64,000 nucleotides of DNA from Symsagittifera roscoffensis (lineage: Eukaryota; Xenacoelomorpha; Acoela; Convolutidae): NCBI RefSeq assembly GCF_963678635.1, contig NW_026971050.1, positions 89,060 to 153,059 of the forward strand, given 5' to 3'. The notes under the pieces are model-generated. The model was given only the letters and a program-made list of their open reading frames with translations. It searched no databases and was not told the DNA's origin. Both the position numbers and the translations under genes were made by a program. This document shows, piece after piece, positions 56,245-64,000 of this stretch (position 1 is its first letter; each line of letters opens with the position of its first letter).

Positions 56245-59200
56245 TTGTTTCCAAGTGAAGTCATTACACGAACAGAATTACAATTGAAGAATTTTTTTTA
56301 CAAAAACATCACTTGAGAGAGCGCCGTAAGACTAAATTAGGCCTGTTTTCAGGCGTCTCAGATGCATTCGAAGTGTCATTTACGAAATTAGGTTCATAGT
56401 TCCACTCTTGGATAAATGTCTCCTTCTGTTTGTGTTTAGGTGGTTCTCATGGATCGCAAGGAGAAGGTGCAGCTTGTGGCTTTTCGGGTTCTCTTCGATA
56501 TCCTCCTTCGTCATGGACTGTCTGCCGTAACTGCATCCACCAACGATCAAAACAGTCTGTCTTATCAAAATGCTTACTTACATGCTCAAGTTTTTTCAAA
56601 AAAAAAACATTTATTAATAGTAGAGAAATTTTGTCTGCAATAGTACTGCTGTCATCTTAGTATAGTTGCCTCACTTTTAATGGCGTGTGTAGAAATTATT
56701 GGCGGTTTAAACTCTTGCGAATGGAAATTCAGAAATGGTATTTTAGAGCTTATAAAGAAGGATCAGTAAAGAATTGAAAGTTTTTCTCACTCAAATAGTT
56801 TAAGTGGTATCAGTTTGGCCCTTGGGAAGAAATTTCGCTGCAGTGAAAGAAGAGTTCGATCACTGTGAACATGCTATTATTTCGTCTAAGAGTTTCATCT
56901 TCGTATAAGCGTTTTTTTGAGTCCGTGAGCCCATACAGCATAAGTGTTTCATTTAGCCGACGGAGACACAACAAGTGGAGGAGTGTTGGAGATGACGTCA
57001 CTGAATGAAACTTTCCTAAATCACAACCACAACAGAATAGTCACTTCGCCTGATCTCAACAGCTCAACGGGGTCCAATCACGCCTCGGATCAGGTCAGAA
57101 TCTAAGATTGTGTGGAAATTTGCCAATTGGATCAGAATCCCCGAATAATTCCGAAAGTCGTTGTCTCCACTCTACGGATTTTGTACTATGTCTTACCAAT
57201 GAAAGCTTTTTGTGGGTTAACTACTACTTTGAATATGAATGGTTTATTTTTCCGGGTTTCTGTATCTTTCAAATTTTCAGTATCAAAATTGAACTCTTTA
57301 TCAAAAATTATTCAGTGTTTATTTTTAGGACGGAGAATCTGCAGGAGACAGAATGTTGGCGGATGATGAGAGTTCGCCGAACTCAAAGCGACTCATCAAT
57401 ATACTCGTCAAATATCTAGACAGTGTTGTAAGTGCAAGCGAGAATAATTTCTAGTTTTTTTTGAAGTTTACTGAGAAAACGGAAACATTTTGAAACGTTT
57501 CTTTTTCCGACGCTCGTTTATTTTTAATAAATTATTCCGAAAAACTGAATTATGATTCTGAATAAAATTCAGACTCGTTTTTTCTGGAAATTTTTAAAGT
57601 TTGAAACGTTAGTAAAATCTGAATCTAGACTCAAAGGGATTTAATTTAATCTCGTGCGAATTTTCAAGATTCCTGAAATTGAATACAAAAAAATATTAGT
57701 TCAAATTTTCTCCTCTCTCCGTGTGTGCTCGGTAGACTAATCATACCGTTTTCTGTGCGTGTGGCGCGTATTCACCACTATATTATAATTGCAAACAAAG
57801 ATAAGTCAGTTGTATACAAGTAGGGCTTAGGGCTTTAATTTAGATGCATGTTTCACTCCTATTATCTTTTACACAAAATCCCATAACCAATGTCATGCCA
57901 AGTTAGTGAGGGGTGAAATGATCCTCTTCATGAAGATTGGCGAGATGTATATAGACCGCTTTTAATATGCTTCAACACTTGGCCCTCTATGAGTTTTCTC
58001 TGAGGCATAACAAACGCACTTACGCCATAGTCTACTAGATAAGCCGTAGGCTTTTTAGACAATCCTTGTTGATGATTGTAAATATACATATTGTATTGTA
58101 ATAATCATCAACTGAATTAAATATTATAGTTTCTTCCAACTTCATAAAATGGTTGGAACAAAAAGCAAAGATTTAATGACAAGAAATTCAAATTTTGTTT
58201 TTTAAAAGTCATAAACGTAGTGAATACTCTTAAAAAGTCTTAAAATTTGTTCACGCTCAATTTTGATTTTTCGCGGTTTGAATTTGATTTCTTTTTAACT
58301 TTAGTTCGTTTCCTTTGTGAAAAGGATGGCAAATTCCATTATCGAACAGTAAAGGTCACGAAAAACGTGATCGACTTCTAGTTTCAAAAAAAGAATTAAA
58401 TTATCAAATTTTCCAGCGAATTAAAAATTTTACTTATTGATAGTTTTCTCAATTGGGGTTAATTTTATCGAAAATTGTCAGTCATAAAAGAGCTTTAAGG
58501 CCAAAGAGCTTTTAAGGCCATCTTTTTTTTCGAAATTCAACCTTTCTTTTTTTTTGTTACAGAATGACCCGATTGCGATCTTCCAGTGGCTATATATTTT
58601 TTTTCGCAATTTTAGTTTTTTCAAAAAACATTTCAGTTTCTAGTTCTTTGCGTTGCTGACTCTTTTCGAACTGCCTGCTTGCTATGTTTTTTCTTGGTGG
58701 GTTGAGATCAAATATAGCTTTACAACTTTTTTTATATGTTTTTGAAAATAAAATATTGTGATAATCGTGAATATTCAACAATAATGGCAGTAATCTTAAT
58801 ACTTTTTATTACAAAAAATAAATACAAACCGGTTATTTTGTAGAATTCTGAGATGAGATGTGCGGCTGTGGAGGGGCTGTCTAAACTGATGTTGCATGAC
58901 CGAATCACGTCGCCCGAGATATTCTGCCGCCTGTGTATTCTCTGGTTCAGCCCCACCTCCAAACAAGAGGGATACCTCAAACAGTGTCTAGGACAGTTCT
59001 TCCCTCTGTTCGCCATCGGATCAAAGTCAGTCCCTTTGTTTTTAAAGTGTCGATAAACGAAATAAAGACACTGGTTGAAGCCGTTTTTAGTTCCGTTTTT
59101 TTTTTCAGTTAAATTTTAAAAGATGTTCACGCTCAAACTTCTTTTTCTTGCGGTTTGATTTTGATTAAATACTCTCAAAAAATTGCTCATTTTTTGGTTT

Positions 59201-62200
59201 CCTTGAGTTCATTTTCACATATTTGCACTAACCTTACTACTTTTTTTAAACCTAACTCGCAAATAAAATGTTCATTAAAAGTGTTCACTTTTGTCACTCA
59301 TGATATAATCACGATCTGTAGCATTAGAAATTCCATAGCATCTGTTCTCTGCATTATTTTTGGCTAGTGTTTGTGATTAATGAAGCGTCCGTGGCTCAGT
59401 GATTGGTTAGTGCGTGAGACTCAATCTCTATGTTGCGATCGATCGGAGATCGAATCCGAGACTTAGCCGAATTTTTACTAATTGAGACTATTTTCTACTT
59501 TTTCTTATTGCACTTTACACAGCTGCTTTTTGTCGTGTTCTCGCTATATGTTGGCTGTTTTTGTTAATTCAAATTTGAAACAAGGTTTTTGACTGAAAAA
59601 ATCTGTCCACTGAATGGAAAGTAAATCTTCTATAGCAACTCAAAGGTGAAACTTTTAGTTGTAAGCACCAGAATTGAAATTGATCATTTTTCCTTGCCGA
59701 TTTTTGAAATTTTTTAGAGTAATGAACCTAGTGAAGATTCTTATATAGGTCTTTGTGTTTTTTGTTTTTTTTTTCAGGAAAAAGTCTTAAAATGCTATAA
59801 TAACTACAGATGTGGATTCATACATACTGATGCATTTTTGAATGCACTTAGGTGTATATGCACTTTTTGAGTGCAATTGAAATTCATCTGCTGAAAGTGA
59901 CGCAAATAGCACTCTCCAAATAAGAACGTGGAAATGGCGCAAAAAATGTGACTAATTTCTAGTTTCGAAAGATGAATTTAGTTTTAAGTTTTCCAGCGGA
60001 ATAAAAACTTTACCTATTGATCCAGTTTTCTCAAGTTGGTCATAAATTGTTCTAGAATTTCAAAGAGCGTAAAGGGCATCTATTTTTTTCTTTGAAATTC
60101 GAAAGTTGAGATGTTTTCAACTCAACTAAGTCAGTGTCTCTTTTCCAACTGTCTGTTGGCTATGTTAACTCAACTAAGTCATTGTCTCTTTTCCAACTGT
60201 CTGTTGGCTATGTTTTCGTTCCATCAATAGGTAAATCTCTTAATACCATCAATTTTTAAGGCTACTTTCTTGTTTTAGTTGATTGCCATTTTTCTTTAAT
60301 TTCTTTTCTTGGATAGCAATGTTGGTTTCAGAGCACACCAAGACTGCATCAGGAAATCATTTCTGCCTGTGGTGAGGACAATCTACAAGGCGCCTCTCAC
60401 CTCTCCCCTCGCCTCGATTGACTGTGAGCTGCTGACCAAGTATCTAGTCACCATCATGTCTCCATGTAATGAAAGACTCATTCTTCAGAACCCGGAAGGA
60501 GTTGACATTCTCAGGGTAAGAGAAGAGCAGCTGACATGTAAAATAATTATAAAATAGTTTAAATATAAAATAATTGATTGCAACTTTTTCGAGAACTTTT
60601 TCAAGTGTTTTCTGTCTCATTTTCCATTCGATAGCTAGTTGTGCTTGCGTTGTATCGTAGCTATACTGGCGTAAATTAGTGGTTCCCGTCTTTTTTCTTT
60701 CGATGGCTAGCTATGCATGCGCCATGTTTAAGTATTCATTTTATTTCTTACAAGTCATACAATGAAGTTTTTGCAGATGAAGTTTTTTTCAACATGTTTC
60801 CTTATACTTTTTTATATTGGTGGTGTCCCTCTCTTTTTTTTCGCGAGCGGGCAATGCTATGCTTGCGTTGTATTTCGAGTGTTGTGAAGCTCCGTTTGTC
60901 CTCTGTTCTTAAGTCCTCCTGATAAACATTTTTTCACTCTCCTAATTTTTGGGAAGCTTGATTTTTGTTTTAAGGATTTTTTAACCCATTGGACTCTCAA
61001 AGTAAGATATCTTTGTCAAACAAATCGCAGCGGGCATGATAAAGAAATGGTGGAATAGTCAGTTTTTTGTTGCGATCATTGAAAATGGGGAGGAACATTT
61101 TAGTCGGTATCTTAGTTTTTTTCAGCTTTTTAATTTGCATGCAAAATCAGGTACCACAAATAATCATCGGACTTTAAAGCCCGTAAAGTCGTGAATCGAA
61201 CGACATTAAAAAAATTTCCCTAGTGTCAAGAAAAACCGGTTTGAAATTTTCGAGTTTTACGCATAGCGTATTAGTACGAACCTTTTTTTTCTAACCTAAC
61301 TCGCAAATAAGTGTTCATTAAAAATGGTCCTTCGGCGGCGCTGTTGCTATAATCACGATCTTTAGCATTGCAAACTTCAAAGCATCTGTTCTCAGCTTTA
61401 TTTGTGGCTAGTGTTTGTGCTTAAGTAAGCATACGTGGCCGATTGGTTAGTACGTGAGACTCATAATCTCTGTCGTAGATCGTATCCGAGTTTTAGCCAA
61501 AATTTTACTCGTTCGAAGCTTATTTCTACTTTTTCTTATTGCACTGTTGCTTTTGTCGTGTTCTCGCTAATGTTTGCGAAGCTTCGCCTCTATGTTATTG
61601 CTTAATTTAAGCCTTGAAAATTTTGTTTTCCTTAAGGAAAGTTAGTTTTTGGTGTTTTTAGCGCCATTTTAGGAATCAAACACTTCAAAATTTTGAAAAT
61701 TTTCGGAAAACAAAAGTTCGAAAATTGAATTTTTTTAGCGAGTGAGGAGGCTGAGACTTCAAAAAAGCGATTGAGCAGGCTGAGAGGTTTTAGCGAGTGA
61801 GCAAGCTTAACTGGCTACCTTTTGGGTTAATTTCATATAAAAAATCGAAGGCACAAGTTTCTTGAAATTAGAATTTTACAACGATGTAATTTGGCGAATG
61901 AAACACGAAACTAAAAATGGTCTTTTTTGGTCACTTTTACTTCTATAATTCAACTTTCCTTTAGTTATTTTTTTGTTTCGATTATTTCCTAGACCTGGTC
62001 ATGTGTTTAACGCGTCCACAATTTTCTGCGTAAATTATATCGGTAAGACATCTATCTAACCTGAGGCTCGATCCGGATTTCAACTGACTGTTTAAGTTGC
62101 AGTTGAATGTTCGATATTTTTTTCACAAAGATTCTGCTTTACATATCAATATTTGTCAGTTTAATTCGGCCGATATCAAAGACAAGTACAAGCATCATAA

Positions 62201-62766
62201 ACTAAACCCCAGTGCTTTTTTTAGAACATCCAGGTACAAACGACATTTACTTGACAAAATGTCGATATTTAGTTTATATTCTGTTGTCTTTTTGCTGTAT
62301 AATTTTTCGTTCTGAATGAACTCATCTGTGAAAAAAACGATCCAAGATGGCCCATAGTCCTCGTGATGTACAAAAAATTGAATATAGAGAATTTGATTTT
62401 GTTCATTTGTGATCAATAGGATTGAAATGGTTTGTTAAATTTAAATTGGACGCTGAATTGAATGAATTGAAGTTATATTAAATGTTACTGAAAGAAATGA
62501 AAATTTTCACTTATTCTTACCTGTTGCGTGTTTCTCTAATTATTTTGTTGAAAATTAAAAAAATAATAATTTTTGGTGGTCAATTGTTTCAGCAAGCAGC
62601 AGCCCACGAACAACTGGGCAAGCAGTTGTGCGAGGAGATTTTGACCAGACCTGAAGAGAGATACGTTCCCTGTCTGGCCAAGGCTCTGTCTCAGTTGGAG
62701 ATCACTCCAGAGTCTACTATATTCACACAACAGGAGTTCAGCGAGTATCTCAACCAAATTGAACTG
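43505..62766 (+). CDS. NCAPG: NCAPG, condensin complex subunit 3 (CAP-G), partial at 3' end
   Basis: Seventeen exons: 43505-43696, 43763-43987, 44058-44334, 44854-45087, 47123-47315, 47651-47794, 48909-49028, 49336-49678, 51666-51873, 52685-52800, 54880-55104, 56440-56554 (3' end uncertain), 56957-57093, 57329-57427, 58844-59025, 60317-60515, 62593-62766. All introns are GT-AG and phases fit, giving 1,061 codons with no stop, against about 1,015 in human; the tail lies beyond the window. HEAT-repeat protein; CAP-G with CAP-D2 and the kleisin CAP-H forms the DNA-holding part of condensin I, which compacts mitotic chromosomes. Diagnostic segments: exon 4 AEIRKVVLSSLVV, exon 6-8 region matching human FLVDYL/IQQL helices, exon 15 MRCAAVEGLSKLML and LKQCLGQFFPLFA, exon 16 LASIDCELLTKYLV. 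A charged linker (exons 8-10) interrupts the HEAT array. Confident. Confidence 0.93.
43763..43987 (+). CDS. NCAPG: NCAPG exon 2
   Basis: 75 codons, ARGVTGQNEIENI to LTWLIEQ; first HEAT-type helices (VEKSLKLFASFACYC). Introns on both sides are short (66 and 70 bp). Confidence 0.9.
44058..44334 (+). CDS. NCAPG: NCAPG exon 3
   Basis: FHDDQRKQFRLKTCQLIL to KDAVVK; donor C|GTGAGA at 44335, phase 1. HEAT helices with RDKSSEARLMAVKALVFF, the segment that in CAP-G proteins reads DK...VR..AV.AL. Confidence 0.92.
44335..44853 (+). other. NCAPG: NCAPG intron 3
   Basis: 519 bp. Contains GGGCCCTTCCGT at 44545, close to the Gypsy leader motif, and three short copies of ATACAAAGTATAAAACA near 44755-44815. 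No gene. Confidence 0.7.
44854..45087 (+). CDS. NCAPG: NCAPG exon 4
   Basis: QLAFLLGAESAEIRKVVLSS to IAFRNSSH; acceptor TTTCAG, donor C|GTAAGC, phase 1. The AEIRKVVLSSLVVNNNT segment is the conserved HEAT repeat (AEVRRAVLS) of CAP-G. Confidence 0.93.
45200..45520 (+). repeat. Family A repeat, copy 3 (3' truncated)
   Basis: TTGTTGCGATTTTCGATACG start, then the family A body to CCAAATTGGTTCAAGGATGC, after which sequence diverges. In NCAPG intron 4. Confidence 0.82.
45523..45626. repeat. Direct repeat 1 of a ~105-bp pair
   Basis: Nearly identical to 46865-46968 (AATCAATTGATTACAAGG to TTCCTTGCTTTCTAATT). Family A copy 4 starts exactly at its right end, so it includes the insertion target. Confidence 0.85.
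45627..46147 (+). repeat. Family A repeat, copy 4, full length
   Basis: TTGTTCCGACTTTCGATACG start; ends GAGCAGTCGTTTT after the hairpin. Inserted next to direct repeat 45523-45626 in NCAPG intron 4. Confidence 0.85.
46170..46290. repeat. Dispersed repeat with GCGAAGC hairpin
   Basis: TTTATCGAGACATGCGAAAATTTC (shared with 43022-43050) leading to GCGAAGCTCCGCTTCGC (46264-46280), a perfect 7-bp stem with TCC loop, then CTCTGT. The same tail ends the tRNA-derived SINEs, so this may be a SINE 3' part. Confidence 0.7.
46865..46968. repeat. Direct repeat 2 of a ~105-bp pair
   Basis: Second copy of 45523-45626, without a family A insertion, followed by TTCTATTGTCAT. The two bracket about 1.2 kb of intron 4. 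Confidence 0.85.
47123..47315 (+). CDS. NCAPG: NCAPG exon 5
   Basis: AMEAAVKSLLNSWLSQVGG to ALDSFDVLDER; acceptor TTTAACAG, donor CG|GTAATT. Corresponds to the human HMLPGWLRF/GNILELLHRLD region. Confidence 0.92.
47651..47794 (+). CDS. NCAPG: NCAPG exon 6
   Basis: KLLSEEWCSPENAFQWSKLL to VSEFAHFLAQ; corresponds to human LTPESALYWRCLCEYL...PVVYADYL. Donor CA|GTAAGC. Confidence 0.93.
47874..48289. mobile_element. MITE-like element with ~30-bp inverted ends
   Basis: GACATATTTAAAGAGT.TGATACTACGTCA at the left (47877-47905) is inverted at the right (48260-48287). About 410 bp, in NCAPG intron 6. Interior has a 20-base C-run (47961-47980) and no transposase. Family not assigned. Confidence 0.7.
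48296..48540 (+). repeat. Intron repeat family B, partial copy
   Basis: GGAAAAGTCTTAAAATTTGTTCAGGC-type start shared with 54520 and 58235. In intron 6, ahead of exon 7. Confidence 0.6.
48909..49028 (+). CDS. NCAPG: NCAPG exon 7
   Basis: HSKKLGETDVEDELISRTFV to LDLSMDEVG; matches human FIGQQLILIIKSLD helices. Acceptor TTTTTCAG, donor AG|GTCAGA. Confidence 0.92.
49336..49678 (+). CDS. NCAPG: NCAPG exon 8
   Basis: NLVQVLECNLRNASNNEYSR to LREQQFQ, 115 codons. Second half is a serine-rich linker (NKSATEMGNQSVAGSANE), a likely phosphorylated, disordered insert between HEAT arrays. Confidence 0.92.
49905..50240 (+). repeat. Intron repeat family B, copy
   Basis: Shares ATCGAACA, CCAGCGGAATAAAAACTTTACC, GAGCTTTAAGGCCAT and GTCTGTTGGCTATGTTTT with copies at 54460, 58195, 59700 and 63225. 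No coding capacity and no clear ends. Confidence 0.75.
51262..51480 (+). mobile_element. tRNA-derived SINE, diverged
   Basis: A-box-like GCGGCAGATGCGAGGACGC and B-box-like GCGAGGTTTAAATCC (51323-51337), then a unique body and a GTTTGTGAAGTGCAGCTTTGC tail resembling the hairpin tail of the other SINEs. Confidence 0.5.
51666..51873 (+). CDS. NCAPG: NCAPG exon 9
   Basis: LNKLRVEIIKCRDVMDSFVA to DKNKKQKE; heptad-rich charged segment (LTQLERQKDEIQKSIDEL) predicted helical, lysine-rich end. Donor G|GTAATC. Confidence 0.9.
51877..52290. mobile_element. Fold-back element with ~135-bp arms
   Basis: Left arm about 51877-52017 is repeated inverted at 52153-52290 with few mismatches (CAAACAAGATTGGTTTGTTG; CAATTTCTGGATCTAC). 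A 135-bp loop lies between. It starts 4 bases after the exon 9 end, so the transcript can form a long hairpin right beside the 5' splice site. Confidence 0.88.
52685..52800 (+). CDS. NCAPG: NCAPG exon 10
   Basis: GENNKEDEVGEKCGEGDASD to NRESTEET; acidic and polar linker with no fold expected, start of the disordered-to-Cnd3 transition. Acceptor TTTTTAACAG, donor ACG|GTACGA. Confidence 0.85.
53010..53522 (+). repeat. Family A repeat, copy 5
   Basis: Full-length, TTTCCGACTTTCGATAC to GAGCATTCTTGTT. Body diverged (GAGCTTATGTTTG gap). NCAPG intron 10. Confidence 0.82.
53869..54318 (+). repeat. Family A repeat, copy 6 (3' truncated)
   Basis: TTGTTCCAATTTCTGTTACG start, body through CCAAATTGGTTGAAGG to GTTACTGCTCTATAAATT, then lost. 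NCAPG intron 10. Confidence 0.8.
54460..54868 (+). repeat. Intron repeat family B, copy next to exon 11
   Basis: Ends GTCTGTTGGCTATGTTTCTG directly before the exon 11 acceptor. The same repeat plus the first bases of exon 11 recur at 58195-58595. Confidence 0.75.
54880..55104 (+). CDS. NCAPG: NCAPG exon 11
   Basis: 75 codons, KDPIAIFQWLSIAHRIPQQV to YAVQMLPLIVQ, start of the Cnd3-like C-terminal region. Phase 0 at both ends. Confidence 0.93.
55165..55683 (+). repeat. Family A repeat, copy 7, full length
   Basis: TTGTTCCGACTTTCGATACG to GAGCAGTCTTGTT, with the CG-rich stem near 55395-55415. NCAPG intron 11. Confidence 0.85.
55690..55915 (+). repeat. SINE-like fragment
   Basis: TACGAACCTTCTTTTTTTCTAACC...AAGTGTTCATTAAAA start and GTGTTTGCGAAGCG end, both shared with the SINE copies at 59230 and 61275. 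tRNA-like part is degraded. Confidence 0.5.
56198..56241. repeat. AAT microsatellite
   Basis: About 14 tandem ATA/AAT units in NCAPG intron 11. Its minus-strand frame reads as a tyrosine run and is not a gene. Confidence 0.9.
56440..56554 (+). CDS. NCAPG: NCAPG exon 12 (3' boundary uncertain)
   Basis: VVLMDRKEKVQLVAFRVLFD to STNDQN. The frame continues open to 56640, but the phase needed by exon 13 fits only a weak donor AACA|GTCTGT at 56555; stronger-looking GTAACT at 56527 and GTTTTT at 56590 give the wrong phase. Alternatively a small intervening exon is missed. Confidence 0.7.
56957..57093 (+). CDS. NCAPG: NCAPG exon 13
   Basis: DGDTTSGGVLEMTSLNETFL to SNHASDQ, phase 1 start. Low-complexity, serine/asparagine-rich. 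Donor CAG|GTCAGA. Confidence 0.8.
57329..57427 (+). CDS. NCAPG: NCAPG exon 14
   Basis: DGESAGDRMLADDESSPNSK to ILVKYLDSV, 33 codons; an acidic stretch followed by a HEAT helix. Donor GTT|GTAAGT. Confidence 0.9.
57428..58843 (+). other. NCAPG: NCAPG intron 14
   Basis: 1.4 kb. Left part 57428-58190 shows nothing recognised. Right part is a family B copy (58195-58690) that includes a partial copy of exon 11. Confidence 0.7.
58556..58594 (+). pseudogene. Partial duplicate of NCAPG exon 11
   Basis: TTGTTACAG acceptor plus the first ~36 coding bases of exon 11 (ATGACCCGATTGCGATCTTC and CAGTGGCT), then unrelated sequence. The upstream repeat is shared too (54720-54880 versus 58470-58560), so a segment was copied within the gene. 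If used as a splice site it would make an aberrant exon. Confidence 0.85.
58844..59025 (+). CDS. NCAPG: NCAPG exon 15
   Basis: NSEMRCAAVEGLSKLMLHDR to LGQFFPLFAIGS; aligns with human LRNAAVEGMAKLMFSG...LRHCLGVFFPVFAYAS. The most diagnostic exon. Donor AA|GTCAGT, phase 2. Confidence 0.95.
59230..59600 (+). mobile_element. tRNA-derived SINE, copy 1
   Basis: tRNA-like region 59384-59460 with A box GTGGCTCAGTGATTGGTTAG and B box GGAGATCGAATCC (59445-59457). Preceded by a stretch and followed by a body (TTTTTCTTATTGCAC, TTTTGTCGTGTTCTCGCTA) shared with copy 2 at 61275. NCAPG intron 15. Confidence 0.8.
59700..60215 (+). repeat. Intron repeat family B, copy with 50-bp tandem duplication
   Basis: GGAATAAAAACTTTACCTATTG and GTCTGTTGGCTATGTT; the last 50 bp (AACTCAACTAAGTCA to GGCTATGTT) are duplicated in tandem at 60117-60166 and 60167-60216. 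Confidence 0.75.
60317..60515 (+). CDS. NCAPG: NCAPG exon 16
   Basis: NVGFRAHQDCIRKSFLPVVR to NPEGVDILR; corresponds to human NQECFEEAFLPTLQTLANAPASSPLAEID. Acceptor GGATAG, donor AGG|GTAAGA. Confidence 0.94.
61275..61600 (+). mobile_element. tRNA-derived SINE, copy 2
   Basis: tRNA-like 61429-61490 (GGCCGATTGGTTAG, then AGATCGTATCC B box). Body as copy 1, ending GTTTGCGAAGCTTCGCCTC. NCAPG intron 16. Confidence 0.78.
62593..62766 (+). CDS. NCAPG: NCAPG exon 17
   Basis: QAAAHEQLGKQLCEEILTRP to EFSEYLNQIEL; aligns with human DNLAMKICNEILTSP...YTKALSSLELSS. Donor CTG|GTTAGT. Later exons lie beyond the window. Confidence 0.94.
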
Positions 62767-64000
62767 GTTAGTTTTCTACTAGGGACCATTTTTAAATTGT
62801 CAATGAACGAACTGAAGGCACTAATTTAGTTTTTTTAACCGTATTTACGCTCAAATTTGGTATTGTTTTCGACAGGGGCGGATCTGCGATTTTCTCGAGG
62901 GGGGGGGCTATTGCGTACCTGTTTATCGCGTTTTCTCAATTTTAATCAGTTTTTTTTTCGAAAAAAGTTTCAATTATAATGAAAGATTGAATTTCGAAGA
63001 GCTTAAAAATGATTTTTTTTTCTAAACTCGAAATATGAAGTTTTTTTTAAAAGTCAGTAATGTTTGGTCTGTTTGCTCACTTGCCAAATTTGCGTTGGCT
63101 GTTTCGTCTTTTTGTTGCTGTTTTTTTTGAGTTGATTAATGGTACGATTTTTGTTTATTTAGTGGTTTTGATCATAGCTCATGATATTATTCAATGCTGC
63201 TGGCTATCTGTATTTTTTTCCTTGACTTCAATTTGAGTTATAAAAAAAACTGAACGACTACTATTTTCTTAAGTGGAATTTACTTTTTTTATTTCACAGC
63301 GGAAGATTAAATTTTGGACTATTGATCCAGTTTTCGTAAATTGAGTTAGTTTTATAAAAAAAAACTCTGTCAATATATTTGCCTTGAATTGAAGTTCAAA
63401 GTGGGTAAAGGCGAAGTAGTTTTTACTTTGAAATTCGAAAATTGAAAATTTTTCTGAAATAAGTCAGTTACGTTCATTGACTCTGCCATTGTCAATTGGC
63501 TATGTTTCTTGAGTGAAGCTCAGATTGCTAGTCGCTTAGTCAGCGTAAGGTGTTCAGCTGCATTAATGGGCTAGCGTTCATACTGAATTAGATCAGAAAG
63601 GGTCGGTCTAGTAAAAACAGTAGTAGTTGAAATAATTTTGTACATTGTGGAACTAAATCACAATTATGGCGCGTGATAGCATCTTAGGGGTTGTTATATG
63701 TTTCGATTTCTTTTCATCAAGGCTGAGTAGCCAGAAAGGATTTTTGCGAGTAAGCATCTAGTCTATCGTGAGGGCTTTTTTATTGGCTTGAGATCCCGTA
63801 AGTTTTACCCGGATAGATATCTCAGTTATCTCAATGTTCCGGTGTGTATCGATTTTAGAGTTGAAACAATCGACGATAGGTCACGAATTTTTTTTTGGTT
63901 TTAATATTGTGTTGTTGTTTTGAATCCCGGGTGATTAAGTGTGAATGAACGTAGTGAAGACCTTTATTGAGGTCATGTGTTTTTCTTAGGAATTTTTTTT
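62767..64000 (+). other. NCAPG: NCAPG intron 17 (open at window end)
   Basis: Contains a CAGGGGCGGATCTGCG transposon terminus with a G-run at 62874-62910 (compare 14992), a family B copy (about 63225-63510) and no further exon recognised. Confidence 0.65.

Noticed and set aside
56003-56254. 83-codon minus-strand frame with a tyrosine run
   Set aside because: It reads through the AAT microsatellite in an NCAPG intron.
59384-59460. Genuine tRNA gene
   Set aside because: Boxes A and B fit loosely, the cloverleaf is poor, and the same unit recurs at 61429 with SINE tails.

Overview
AT-rich invertebrate animal DNA holding one host gene, in introns and flanks crowded with transposable elements. 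The evidence for an animal is an NCAPG (condensin subunit CAP-G) gene with at least 17 exons and GT-AG introns, tRNA-derived SINEs, a Penelope-like (PLE) fragment, a Polinton and a giant Ty3/Gypsy element. The lineage cannot be fixed from sequence alone. No bacterial features were seen.

Layout. (1) 1-1432: two copies of a ~520-bp non-autonomous repeat (family A) face each other. (2) About 2432-16230: an old minus-strand copy of a giant Gypsy element (LTR and leader only recognised) is split by a broken, composite Polinton at 3679-14395. The Polinton has 6-bp target duplications (TAACTC) and TIRs of about 590 bp. (3) 14605-14992 is a small DNA-transposon remnant inside the old copy. 16558-17140 is a PLE tail (GIY-YIG fragment plus a hammerhead-like motif). 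(4) 18217-42740 is a 24.5-kb Gypsy-type element that looks whole. Its 920/921-bp LTRs are almost identical, so it is young. It appears to lie inside an older diverged LTR. (5) 43505 to beyond 62766: NCAPG on the plus strand, running off the right edge, with family A repeats, SINEs, fold-back elements and another dispersed repeat in its introns.

The most unusual object is the giant Gypsy element. After a ~3-kb leader carrying at least 12 copies of a CCGGAGGGGT motif comes a 3,174-aa Gag-Pol ORF. Its C-terminus, past the integrase, looks like a TARG1/OARD1-type macrodomain. A second ORF of 2,408 aa carries an SGNH/GDSL-hydrolase domain with all catalytic blocks visible, followed by a degenerate SGNH-like copy. 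A third ORF of ~560 aa lies in the same frame just downstream and is unrecognised. An ADP-ribose-handling module and an esterase on one LTR element is the best candidate here for an undescribed system.

How the parts relate. Order of events read from the nesting: old Gypsy copy first, then the Polinton into its leader. The young Gypsy element is a later insertion of the same family. Exons of NCAPG keep phase across 17 segments (1,061 codons), so the host gene looks functional despite its repeat-laden introns.
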